Origin: Larus michahellis
Taxonomy: Eukaryota > Chordata > Aves > Charadriiformes > Laridae
Length of the DNA: 64,000 bases
Assembly: GCF_964199755.1 (NCBI RefSeq)
Contig: NC_133911.1
Span: 4,367,001 to 4,431,000, forward strand
Direction: 5' to 3'
The translations under genes and the position numbers were made by a program. Each line of letters begins with the position of its first letter. Within the stretch, counting starts at the first letter, position 1. Positions 37,614-48,511 of the stretch are shown here, piece by piece. The notes beneath the pieces are model-generated. The model did not search any database. It was not told the DNA's origin and was given only the letters and a program-made list of their open reading frames with translations.

Positions 37614-40600
37614 GTAAAGCACGGTAACCCCCCGCCCGACAGCCCCGGTCACCGCTGTGTGCGGAGAGGTGCCTCTGCCTTGCCTGGTCCCCCCTGTGCC
37701 TGGCAGCCCGCTCAGGCCCTGCTGCCACCACCTCCACTCCAGCCGCAGCGGCATTAGTGCCACCCTGCAGCTGGCAGCATTTCAGTGGGCTCCGCCAGGT
37801 CTGAAATCACGCTCCTGGCACATTAACCTTGCCGCACAGTAGCCCTGGGCTTCAGCAGGGGATGCGTGGCTAAAGCCACCGCCATCACCTTCTGTGTGGC
37901 ATTGGCTCTCTCTCGCGATGCTCACGCTGTCCCTATGCCAAGCGAGTGCTGCTGGCCGGGCCCTGCAGGCCGGCTCCCAGTGCTGCAGGAGGCACGGACG
38001 GGGAATCTGGGTATATTCTGTGCATAACTTGCTTTGCTCCCCGTAAAACTCCAGTCTTGGGGTGGAGGTGGTCATGACAGCATGCATGCAAGAGGCTGAA
38101 ACTCAGGCTGGCCTGAAGTCCCCATCCTAGCTGATTCAGCTGTCCCCCTGGATGGCTATAACTTACCGTGGATTTAACCTATTATTTTGCACTCTGGCCA
38201 AGAAAAACTTACTGAAGCGGATAGCTGCATGAAACATGTGCAGTGTTTCTTCAAGGGCTGGTAGAGATAGGAATCCCCCACCCCAGTGCCATCCGACTGC
38301 CTGCAGAACCACGCAGCTGTATTTCTGATGAGGCAATGGGAGGTGGAGCAGCAAAATCCTTTTGTACCAAAGAACTAATGCCCCTGAGATATGGCCATGG
38401 CTGCTGAGCTGCTGTCCTGTTAAGGTTGGGCTGCTAATCGATCTAATGTTGGTGGGGGAAAAGGTGTGCCCTGAGTGGAACATGTCCAAGGCTTCCAGCT
38501 GAAAGCGGTGAGGGGGACTTTAAAAACACGCAATAATTTGAAAAACACCCTCCAGAGACCTCAGAGTTACCTGAACATTGGCTGTGACTGGAGGCAGTCA
38601 AGAGAAATGGGAGTAAAGGAAGAGCAAGTCTGACCCACTAGGACAGCCAGCGTATTTATCTTAAAGCTTATATGATGCTTACAGCCACAGTGCCTCATAG
38701 TTAATATTAAAACCAAACAATGAATGAGTCATCCCAAAGGGTGCCTCAAAATAGAGCTTCCAGGCTGTTTGCACAGAGAAAAACCCCTTTGCCATGGTCA
38801 TAGCTAATTAATAAGCCAGCTTTAATTAAAAGCCTGATCAAATAAACATAGGAGCGAAAATAACCTAGTCTTGCAACGTGTCTTCAAGTTGTGCCAGCCT
38901 GGGACTCCAGCAGAGAAAGAAATGCAGAGCGCTCAGGGCTGTCTCCCTCCCTGGATGTAGCAGGCGGCGGGAGTGAGGTGGGATGCGTGGAGAGATGCTG
39001 AGCACTGGTGCTCCTCGGGGACATACGTGTTGTCCCAGAGCTACGTGCATCATAGAATCATAGACTCATAGAATTGTTGAGGTTGGAAGGGACCTTTAAG
39101 ATCATCGAGTCCAACTTTTAGCCTACCCTGACAAGAGCCACTTCTAAACCGTGTCCCTCAGTGCCCCATCTACCCTTTTTTATAACACCTCCAGAGATGG
39201 TGAATCCACCACCTCCCTGGGCAGCCTATTCCAATGTTTAATAACCCTTTCAGTGAAAAAATGTCTCCTAATATCTAATCTAAACCTCCCCTGACGTAAC
39301 TTGAACCCGTTTCCCCTTGTCCTATCACTTGTCACCAGGGAGAAGAGGTCAGCCCCCATCTCTCTACAACCTCCTTTCAGGTAGTTGTAGAGGGTGATAA
39401 GGTCTCCCCTCAGCCTCCTCTTTTCCAGGCTAAACAACCCCAGCTCCCTCAGTCGTTCTTCATAAGGTTTGTGACATCTCACAGCACTGTCTCGCAGGAA
39501 GGGGACCCTGCCCAGCGGGACCTGCCCGCAGCCCCAGCGCATCAGCAGCCAGCCTAGGAATTACTCTCTCCTAAATCTGCTGCCCAGACCCCCTTCCAGC
39601 CCCCACGGAGGGGTGCGCTGGGAAGATATGCAGGGAGGTGGGGAGGCAGTCAGAGGTCCTAGAGGTGGCTGTCCTCTGGCTGTGCCTCACAGGCCCATGG
39701 GTAGCATCAACAAATACTGGCCTCGGGCTCTTAACAAAGTGTAAAACTGAGAGGGCTGAAAAATGTGCCACTCTCCTTAGGAAACTCTCCTGAGTCCTAA
39801 ATAAACATGTTTGACTTGACCAATGATGAAAAAAAGGTCTTCTGGAAGGGAAAACATGTGAAAAAGATGTATTTCTCTGGGAGTGCAACGGACTTACTGC
39901 CCCAGAGGACTGGAGCCTGCTGTGGCAGAGGAGGAGTTGCAAAATCCCAAGCCTCATGTTCTTCTTCTCGCAGGGGGGCCTGAGGCTCCGCTGGCATTGA
40001 CCCACAAAGACATGTGCCTCGTCTTCTGTGCCTTCGCGTCCTGGGCAGTGAAGACCTCCGACCTGCAGGCTCCGGATGCCTGGAAGACCAGTACGTACAG
40101 TGCCCAGCCTAGTGGGAGCGGGGTGGGAAAGACCTCGTGGAAGACACGGCAAGGAGAAAGGCAGGGATGCTAACACACCTAATGGTGCCTGTGGGAAAAG
40201 GCAGTGATTTTCCTCCTTTTCTGAAGCGTCCTGTTACTTTCTAATACCTTCTCTTTCCTATAGAGATGGCAGGCCTGATTCCTACTCATTGATATTGTCC
40301 TTTCCACACACAAAGTGGCTGCTGGCTCAAATTGAGCCATAGCACAAGTCTGTATTCCTAGCTGTGGCCCCGCTCTGACGAGGACCAGTACCTGTGTGTC
40401 AGGGGAAGAGGGGCTTCTTTAGGGTCCCTGCTGGCTAGAAGCTGCCTCAGGACCTCAGTATGCAGGTTGATACTCCTTTGTCTCAGCTGGAACAAACGCA
40501 CATATTTTTCTAATGTGCTGTAAAGGTATAATCTTTTTTCTAAAGGCAGCTTAGCTGAAGTATTATCCTGGTGCACTCAGTCCTGCGAGTAAACAGAACG

Positions 40601-41938
40601 CTGTCAGTTCTTCTCTCCAACTGCAGCATTTGAGTAACTGGTGGGGAAAGAGGAAGCTCAGGCAGTGGGAATGAGCTGAGCTGTGGCCCAAGGAGCAGGG
40701 CATGGGACAGCCCGTGGGCACCGGAGAGCCCCTGCCGTGGGGCGAGACACCGGGGCCAGGGCTTCCTGCTGCTTGTCCCGGGGAGGAATGTTCCCCACTA
40801 AGGTCACACAGGAAGCTGACACCCCGGGGCTGAGAATAGCTCATTAGCTAAAGTTGCTCAGTGCAATCATCACAAGGAGCTTTTGGCCCGCTCCTCCTTG
40901 CCTTCTTAGTATGAGATGGTTGACGTGGCCTCGGAGAGGGTGCGAAAAGCGGGATATGGGCCTCGTGCCCTCGGGATCGCATAACCCAGCGTGCAGTAAG
41001 CACCCGGCGAGGAGGGGAGGCAAGAGACAGTGTGACATCCTGGACTAGCAATTCTCTTTTGGCATTTTAGGTTCTAACAAGTTGAGTTGCCCTCTCTATG
41101 TCCCAGGCTCTAAGACGTAAATCCAAATCAAGTCTGAATTTAAACTGGGAAGTCCAAAACCATGGCTTGTGTTCCCAGTTTTGTTTGGGCACAGATCTGG
41201 GGAATTTGAGCTCTCCTATGAGCAAAGCTAAAAACATTAGCTGAAAGTACAGAGAAGAGCTTGATTCCGTGTACAGTCTCCACTAGAACATTTTCTGATT
41301 CTGGTTTTAGGGTATTTTCTGCTTTTGGCTGGTTTCAGAGAATCCACAGATAACCCACAAAAAGATATTTTTCTTGACATCTTTCTGGTCCAAACAAAAG
41401 TAGAAAATGAAGGGACTGTCCTGAAGCCCCTGAGATTGCCTACTGTGGCCTTCTCATCCCAAACTAGGCCCATTAGATCTCCACATGAACCTCCACATGA
41501 ACATCTGACCACCACCCTTCTCTACTAAATGCATGAAGTCTATGGCTTATTTCCCTTAAAAACAGCCATTTTTTCTTGTGAAATGGGGGTGTGACCTGTA
41601 TGCCAAAACTATAGGACTAGGTGTGGTTGGCCAGGCCGTGAGCAGCTCAGGACTGAACATGCTGGGAACAAGCACAGCGTGGTGGGGATGAAGAGCAAAG
41701 GCAGGAGGGGCCTGAGAAAGGGAAGGGATTGACGCCCCCTAGGTCCCCATGGTCTGGAGTGTGCTGGGTAGCTTGTGATCTTCAAGTTTGGGAAAAAATC
41801 TTCAGGTTTGGAAGAAGCACCCAGACTCACTCTGGAAATGTGTTGGGCTCTTTTCCAGTGTTCCTGGCAAGTTTTGGCACGCTTTCTGCCATCCGCTACT
41901 TCCGAAGGCAGGTCAGAGAAGGACACCCCCGGACCTAG
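35582..41938 (+). CDS. PERM1: PERM1, PGC-1 and ERR-induced regulator of muscle (complete coding sequence, 3 exons)
   Basis: The coding sequence joins 35582-37613, 39974-40090 and 41859-41938; both junctions are phase 1 with GT/AG borders, giving 742 residues (human is about 790). Identification rests on the start [19 protein letters not shown], which parallels human MENFQYSVQLSDQDWAEF; on three copies of a PE-[MLV]-Y-[DE]-x-[LF]-F motif at residues 502-509, 537-544 and 591-598; and on the C-terminus, where [16 protein letters not shown] and [18 protein letters not shown] match the human tail. Residues about 110-480 are low-complexity, rich in Pro, Ser, Ala, Gly and Lys. Family knowledge: PERM1 is a muscle factor induced by PGC-1/ERR that promotes mitochondrial biogenesis and oxidative metabolism, is found in nucleus and cytosol, and is tethered to mitochondria by its hydrophobic tail (here about 691-703). 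The start has G at -3 (after splicing) and G at +4. An upstream non-coding exon is implied by the AG at 35578-35579, two bases before the ATG. Identification is very secure. Confidence 0.95.
37614..39973 (+). other. PERM1: PERM1 intron 1
   Basis: GT...AG intron of 2,360 bp. It holds a CR1 fragment (39050-39475, antisense). An AT-rich stretch at about 38640-38860 contains TGAGTCA (AP-1-like) and CTAATTAATAAG, and could be an intronic control element. No other exon is evident. Confidence 0.85.
39050..39475 (-). mobile_element. CR1 LINE fragment with ORF2 C-terminal remnant, in PERM1 intron 1
   Basis: Begins with repeated CATAGAATCATAGA octamers and GGTTGGAAGGGACC. The - strand is open across 39180-39542 and encodes typical CR1 ORF2 C-terminal residues ([34 protein letters not shown]). 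It is a 5'-truncated copy, antisense to PERM1. Sequence beyond about 39475 is probably unrelated flank. Confidence 0.92.
39974..40090 (+). CDS. PERM1: PERM1 coding exon 2 (hydrophobic tail segment)
   Basis: This 117-bp exon follows the acceptor TTCTCGCAG (39965-39973) and ends at ACCA|GTACGT. It encodes residues 678-716, including the hydrophobic run [12 protein letters not shown] and the conserved DAWKT. Phase 1 on both sides matches the flanking exons. An alternative donor GTACAG four bases downstream would break the frame with exon 3. Confidence 0.92.
40091..41858 (+). other. PERM1: PERM1 intron 2
   Basis: GT...AG intron of 1,768 bp. I see no CR1 copy, no coding exon and no long simple repeat in it. 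Confidence 0.85.
41859..41938 (+). CDS. PERM1: PERM1 coding exon 3 (C-terminus and stop)
   Basis: The exon follows the acceptor CTCTTTTCCAG. The split codon becomes ATG (Met717). It encodes [18 protein letters not shown] and ends GHPRT with TAG at 41936-41938. Residue-by-residue spacing equals the human C-terminus from DAWKT onward, which fixes the splice sites. Confidence 0.92.
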
Positions 41939-43612
41939 GCTCAGCGCACACCACAGGTGCTTCCCGGGGACAGGCGAGGACGGTGGAGGCACAGACCGGG
42001 GACTTTGTTCTTGGGCAGTGTGAGAAGCCTGGATCCCAGCACCAAGACTTCTCTGGACCCATCCTTAAACAGGACAGGATGTCACAGGAAGCAGGATCCT
42101 TCTGGTGACAGTCATTTACAATACGGTAGGCAGTTTGTACCTGTACTGGACAGAAGAGGAGCCCGGCGTGGGCTGGCTCTGTTCTTCCTTTGCACACTTC
42201 TTGCATATTTGTGCTATCTCCTAGGAGTAGTCACAGTGTCTGTTCCAGGGCGCTGCTTGTCCGTCCTCCCTGCTGAAGACACCTGGTGGCAAAGGAAGGC
42301 ACTGAGGTGGTGGAGGGAGGAAAGAGCGAAAGAAATCAGGAAAGTGCTTCGTTCCTATGAAAGGGTTGGAGTATCTGTGAAGGAAAAGAGGAGAGAGCTT
42401 TGGGGAAGAGCTCTCTCTGTCCAAAAATGGTGCTTTGCTGAGCATGTGCTGGCTGCGTACGGGGAGCTGGGCAGCAGCTAAAGGGGGATGGAGGGGCCGC
42501 CTGCTTGGCAAGGCCCATGTCTCCCATGACCGGTTTGGCTCACTGCAGGAGGACTCATCCTCTTGGATTTCACTCCAAGAAGTCACGGCTTGGTCTAACC
42601 GTTCAGGAGGCTGAGATAGGGTTTCTGTTGCATGTGGCCACCTCAGCCCTGCTGAGCCAGAGCTGTGGACGCGGCGTCTGTCCCTGTGGGTGAGGAGAAC
42701 CCAGTGCAAGGACAAATCTCACTCCCGCATGTAGACGATGGGCAGGTGTCACACAGCCAGAGCCAGAGAAGGGGTGGCCAGGAAAGACCCTTCAGCAGGC
42801 TGTGCAGGACAGAAAGGGGCTGTGGGGGCGGCAGGGAAAGGGGCTGAGCGCAGGGAAGCCTCAAGAAAGAGCCCTGACAAGGACAGGAGCATGTTGGAGA
42901 GGAGGAAAAGGCATGTGTACATGTTTGGCTGTGACAATCTCCAGATGAAGGGTCCGGATATGTCACTTGGTCCCTCCGCTGTCTCCCACCCTAGGGACAT
43001 AAAGGTGGCTGGGAGGAAAAGCCGGGTGAGGAGGTGCCGTGGCTGTGTGTAACCTTGTGGGGCTGGAGGGGACCCAGAATGGAAGGTGGGAGGAAAAATG
43101 GAATGGAAGTGGTTCAGGTTCTTCCCTGTCTCTAGTGCTTTCCTGATCACTCAAGGGCATTATTCAGGAGGGTTTTTCTTCACTCCCAAGTCTGGTAACA
43201 GCAGGAATGTGAGATTTGTTAAGCACTTAGGGACCAGATGCACAAAGGTTTTGGGGGAAATCTGCCCAGATGACCTGTGTGGATCTGCCTATGAGCTTTA
43301 TAGGAACAGGCTGTGGCAGTGTCTGTCTTAAGAAACGAGAGAGAAGAGATTTAGTTCTTTCCTTGTAATGCAGAGTGCCATGCAATTTTAATGTGTGTAG
43401 GGTTGCACTGAAGAGCATGTATTATTGCTGATAAGAGAGCACACTGTACAATTGTACAGTGAGAGATGGAGCAGTAAATAGCAAGAGAGAGAGATGTACA
43501 GGCTCTATATGGACTATAGCAGCTGTATATCCAGCGGGGGGAGTTTTGCAGAGGAGGAGAACAGATAAAATATGCTGGAAGCTTCTAATAAAGATCTATC
43601 TCATTTAATACT
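41939..43612 (+). other. PERM1: Probable PERM1 3' untranslated region
   Basis: From the PERM1 stop to the first canonical AATAAA, at 43587, which is followed by a GT-rich stretch as expected for a cleavage site. The length of about 1.65 kb is plausible but unproven. The stretch contains a chance ORF (41957-42481), a perfect 18-bp palindrome at 43443-43460 and a Pumilio-like TGTATATC near 43524. Confidence 0.55.
43587..43592 (+). terminator. AATAAA polyadenylation signal, likely PERM1
   Basis: First canonical hexamer downstream of the PERM1 stop codon on the + strand, with a TTTTGTGT/TGTTTGTGTGTG downstream element at about 43613-43650. A second AATAAA occurs near 44671. Confidence 0.55.
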
Positions 43613-46600
43613 TTTGTGTACATTCCTGTGTCTACATTGTTTGTGTGTGAAAAGATTGAATGAGTACTGAGTTTTAAAGAATGAGAAACCAATCCATTAT
43701 ATGTCCATTGATACAAAAATGTAGGAGCTGATGTGCTGGAGGAGCCCTGGAGGGACAGGGAGATGGGCTCCTTCTCCTCTTCTTTGTCTCAGTCCTCATG
43801 GTACCCCTCTGAGACACATCTTGGCTGTCGCGTGTCGCTAACAGCCTGATCCAGAGAGCCCTGTCCTCTCTCCTGTCTCAGAAGCACTCAGGACTCGAGC
43901 GGAGTTCTGCTTTACCAGCCCTTCAGCCAGCTGGGGCCCCCTGAACAGATCAATGAGCGCGAGTCAATGCGCAGCAGCAGCTCCCGCGCCTGCTCCATCG
44001 ATCCCCATCGCCCTCCCCAGTCTCCCCCTCCATGCAGCCAGGCTCTCCAGTCCAAGCTGCATCCAGGAACGCCCGGCTCCGCAGCCTCAGGCCCTGAAAG
44101 ATGTGCCCAGCAGACCTCGCTGAGCGGGAGCACGGCAGGCACAGGGGAGGCTGAAGTGTTCGCATATGCTCAGTTTTGCTGTTTATCCAGCCATAATCCA
44201 TTAAGCGCTCTCGGCGTTCCCAGCGGCAGGTGGAAATAGAGCAGCCTTGGCATGGCGGGTGGGTAATGGGGGAACAGCTGGAGGAATCGCGCAATTTCAT
44301 TATGCGGGGCTTTCCTGGGAGACCGGCACAGGGAGCGAAGCGAAGCAGGAAAAGGTCAGAGGAGGGCAGCAGGCAGGTTTGCTAAAAAAGAAAGGGGTCT
44401 CAGGGACTGCCAGCTCCTGTCTCGGGGAGGTCTGGCTCTTCCTGCGTGGTTCTTCACGCCAAGTGAAGTCCCCAGGGTAAAGGCCGTGGCTAAATCCTGA
44501 AGGGTCACTGCTGACTTCTTGCTTGGTTTGAATTTTTCCGATTTTGTGTTTTCTAGCCTTGTCACATGAACCTGGAAGGAAATAATGTTTTCCCTTCACT
44601 TTGCAGGTGCAGGAACAGTTAATTTCCATGCCAGCCATGTACAGTACTCCCAGGTGCAGTGCTGGTGGTTAATAAACGATTGTGCTAAAAGTCACTGAAT
44701 TTCATTCTGGGCAAAGTGCTTGGGAGAGCTGTTCTGGTTTGTCTCAGTGTCTCAGGGATTACAAAGCTGGCCTGAAGATCTCACTGGAACTGGGGAGGTT
44801 TCTGGCCAGAAACCATAGAGTTGGAGACACTTTGGATGACATTGGTCCCTCCAGGGAGGTTTGGATGGGGCAGGGCTCTGTGCTGGGATGCGGGGAGTCT
44901 GCGCGTACCCATGGCAGATGGATCTTTTCTGAGCAATGGCCTTGCTTTGGGGACCTCATCTTCCCTGGGGAAGCCGTTTTGTTCTCAGCCAGACCCCACA
45001 AACCAAAGCAGACCTTTGCTGCGATGGGGTGCTGCCAGTTCAACTCACCGCTTGGGCGCCTTGAGAGGAAGGAGGAAGCTCAGTCCATTGAGGCTGGGCT
45101 GGAGAACTTCACGGTGAATGCAAAGCTGCTAAATCGCTGCTGGGAAGAGGCTTGTGTGTCCTGTCCGGCCACTATTGCTTGAAGGCTCTGTGCATGCTTT
45201 TTTTGCAGGAAGCCAACCCGTTCTGCTGCTCGCGGACAGTCCGGCTGCAGTCGGAGGCTACCGTCGGTTTTTCCTGAACTGCACAGGGCAGGCTGCAGGA
45301 AAGCTGCTTTGGGTGCAAGTATCAGATACGATCCAGAAAGGAATCGGCCCCGTGCCCTGGTCCATAGGTGAGCCACGTGCAGCCAAAACACTGCACTGGG
45401 GGTGGGAAATGCAGCCTCCTGGACCCGCACAGTGGCACCAAGCGCCTGTTTTCCCGCTCCGAGGGACGCGGGGTATATCTCACTCTCTCGGTGCCTCTGT
45501 CCTAGCACTCAAAAACTCGTGCTAAGTTTCTGCCCAGGAGAGTTCTGTGCTCATGTTATGCTGCGGGTAACAGAGGTGCCTGTCGCCTCTAGCAGCGAGT
45601 GCCCTTTGCCCGTCTGCGATAACTGGTGGCTGATCCTTTAGAGCTTGGGCTTGGAGACCTGAATGTGATTTGCCGCCTCCCCCTGCTAAAAGTTACCAAA
45701 GGTGCCAGAGGATCCATCAGGTTATAAGGAGCATTTCACACTCTTTTTGTTCCCTACTGGAAGAAGTGGATGAGGGAAATATTTCAGAAGATCGATGTTT
45801 TCAGTCCGCTGCAGAAACGAAAAGAAATATTGAAAGATCTTGTTGGTATCAGGAGATCAGCTCTGGGAGTGCCTACACTGCTCAGTCAAGCAGCGGCGTC
45901 TCTAGTGTCCTTCAAGGAAACCAGCCTGGACTTGCCTGCAATTTTAATGCTTGGTTTATTGTCCGACCTTTTAAGCTGTCTCCTCTCCTTCCATGGCGAG
46001 GTCATGTTGCCTGTATCTCACCCCGGAGGGAGGAGCCAGGAACTCACCATCTTTTGCAATAGCCACCGCAATAGAAACGACCTTTTCAGTGCATCCTCGC
46101 TGGCGGGAGACCGTTTTCCCTTCACCAAGGAGAGCGTCAGCGCTGGAGGTGGGAGCCGTGCCATCCCACCCCACTTCCTCGCCTTGCACGTAGCTCCCAC
46201 ATCTGACACCTTATCTTGCCAAGCAGATGAAAAAGTCAGGCAGGTGCACCCTCAAGAACTGCCTCCCTGTTTCAGCTGGCCCTCGTACACCGTGCGAGAG
46301 CACGACATCTTTTGGTGGATTCCCCCACCCACAGGGCAGTGAGGGAGTTGCTCATCCCAGACTGGAGCAAATCCTGCACGTCTTCAACTCCTTAAGGGAG
46401 GTGCTGGGTTTTCTGAGCAGGAACAGGCAGCAGGTTCGCCCAGAGGGTCCTTCCCCGACCTCAGCTGTGGTTTCAGGCAGCTGCTGACAGGAAGAGACAC
46501 GTCCGTACAAAACGCTCCCAAAGGAATTCCCAAACCTCAAGTGTCTTTGGAAATACGATAAAAAGATGGGCAAGTCCCCGCACAGCGGAGGAGCGGGAGC

Positions 46601-48358
46601 TGGCCAGTTATGGGGGCTTTTCCTCCAGACTCCTGAAGCCAAACAAGCAGGTCACTGGCTCCACTTTCTTTTTTAAAAAACACCTCTCTGCTGTTTATTC
46701 TTTGAGAAAAAGACATTTGAAAGTGTGGCTTGGGAATCAGAAAGCAGAAAGAAATACAGCAGCCCGTGGTGTTTCGATAACTGCTCTGGTTTTCCAGCTA
46801 TGGTTCCAGAAGGGGGGGACACCTGATTCACGACTTTTAGCGCTTGGAGGGAGTGGGGGGGGTGGAGAGATCATTTGTCAGAGAGTGAATTGTTGGCAGC
46901 TGGTGTCAGCTCATGCCTTTCATCTGCCTCTGTGAATAAAGCTGCAGCTATCCTGTGACCCAGCTGAGCAGCAGGATGTGTGCAGGCTTGCTGGCAGCTC
47001 CAGAGCTGGGGCTGCAGTTTGTGGGCGACGTGGGTCAGGCTGTATTTCTGCTGCAGCCAGGCTGTGAAGGATGAATGCAGTTTTTTGAGGAGAAGAGAGG
47101 TAGTTTGTGTGTTTACAGGTAGTACAGTTTCCTTTTTAATTCCAGCTGCACTGAGACATCTAGTGCCGCTTTAAGTAAACCCTCGATTTTTAAATCCTGA
47201 ATCTGCTGAGAAGTGTGTCGGAGCAAAAGCAAGAGAAAGGGGGTTTTCACGGTCACAAAGGCAGGTGTGTGTGAACAGAGCTCACAAACACAGCCCTGTC
47301 CCCACCTGTGACGGAGCCGCCGGGGTCAGCATCTGGAGAGGAAACCATCAGGGGAAAACCAATGGCCAGCAAAACCGACAGCTCAACCGGGAAACCGAGC
47401 TGTGCTGAGGCGCTGGGCTGTGCAAACTGACCAAGCTGGTGCGTATGGGGGCTGCTTTGGAAACTTTGTAGGGCCTGTACGCACTCATAAGTTGCTCTGT
47501 GCCAATTATACCAGCCTAGCAAAGCTGTACAGTCTTCTAAAGTAGGGACAGATAGAGGGAGAGCGGGAAGAAGGGCTTCTTCTAGGGGAGCTAAACCCAG
47601 CTGGGGCTGGGGAAAAGGGTAAAACTCCTTTAGCTGCTCGTATGGCAGGCGCCGTGTAACCATTTCAGTGGCAGTTTGTTATCACAACCCTTAATTCCTG
47701 CAGGATAGCAGTGAAGAAACGGCAGGGCTGTAGTGGTCAACTGGCCAGCAGCATTCAGGGACGGGACCCTTGGGTCCTATTTACACCCACAACCGCTCTC
47801 CCTGTTGGTACAAGTCCCCGATGGTGGCCGTTTGCTAAGGGCACGCTCGCATTTCATCCCGAAACGCTATGTTCCGCGCCGGGCAGGGGCTGGAAGTAGC
47901 TATGCTCTGCCCCAGAAGTACTGCAGGAACAGGGCAGTAACTCAGGGGTGGAGGCACGAACAGAGAGATGGGAGTTCAGGACCCGAAATAAGAGCCAAAC
48001 AGACCACGGCAGCTGCGCACAAAGGCGCGTTGGAAGCGTGAGAAATGAGCAGCCTGCGCGTTGAAAGGGCAGCCTCTGAAAGAGTGACAAATTTAGCCCA
48101 GATGGAGCCGGGGAGGAAAGTTGCCACTCTGGGAACTGGGCTTAAAATCGCTTTAGAAGTTGTGTCTTGTCTCTGTAGAGTTTTGAAAGCAGGGTCTTGC
48201 ACCTTGCTACCGGTGGCCCTGTGTGTGTGCGTGTCACTGTCACCGCTCAACACATGGCAGCTTGGGAGAGCTGTTATTCCGTTTCTTGAGCACCTCTGGC
48301 CACAGCACAAACACCCTCCACCTTCCCAAGTGTTGTTGCCTTCCAGCAGCCACCGGGG
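43613..48358. other. Spacer between the converging PERM1 and PLEKHN1 3' ends
   Basis: No known gene. It contains a second AATAAA near 44671, a 159-bp exon-like unit (45209-45367, +), and an unrecognised 136-codon open frame on the - strand (47253-47663). Confidence 0.6.
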
Positions 48359-48511
48359 TGTGGCTGCCCCATCCCTGGAGGGGTTCAAGGCCAGGTTGGA
48401 TGGGGCTTGGAGCAACCTGGGCTGGTGGGAGGTGTCCCTGCCCAGGGCAGGGGGTGGCACTGGATGATCTTCAAGGTCCCTTCCAACCCGAACCATTCTG
48501 TGATTCTATGA
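48359..48511 (+). mobile_element. CR1 LINE 3'-end fragment
   Basis: CATCCCTGGAGGGGTTCAAG through GGTCCCTTCCAACC to ATTCTGTGATTCTATG. A 5'-truncated 3' end in the convergent spacer. Confidence 0.93.

Noticed and set aside
39180-39542. 120-codon - strand frame with clear protein character
   Set aside because: As a host gene: it is the ORF2 C-terminal remnant of a truncated CR1, so it is listed as a mobile element.
41957-42481. 174-codon + strand frame just after the PERM1 stop, ending in a Lys/Arg/Trp-rich stretch
   Set aside because: Lies in the PERM1 3' untranslated region, has no known counterpart in the family, and exon 3 ends exactly where the human protein ends.
45770-46342. 190-codon + strand frame with IDVFSPLQKRKEILKDL-like start
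   Set aside because: A second frame over the same bases is equally open, no homologue comes to mind, and linked splice sites are not in a consistent phase.
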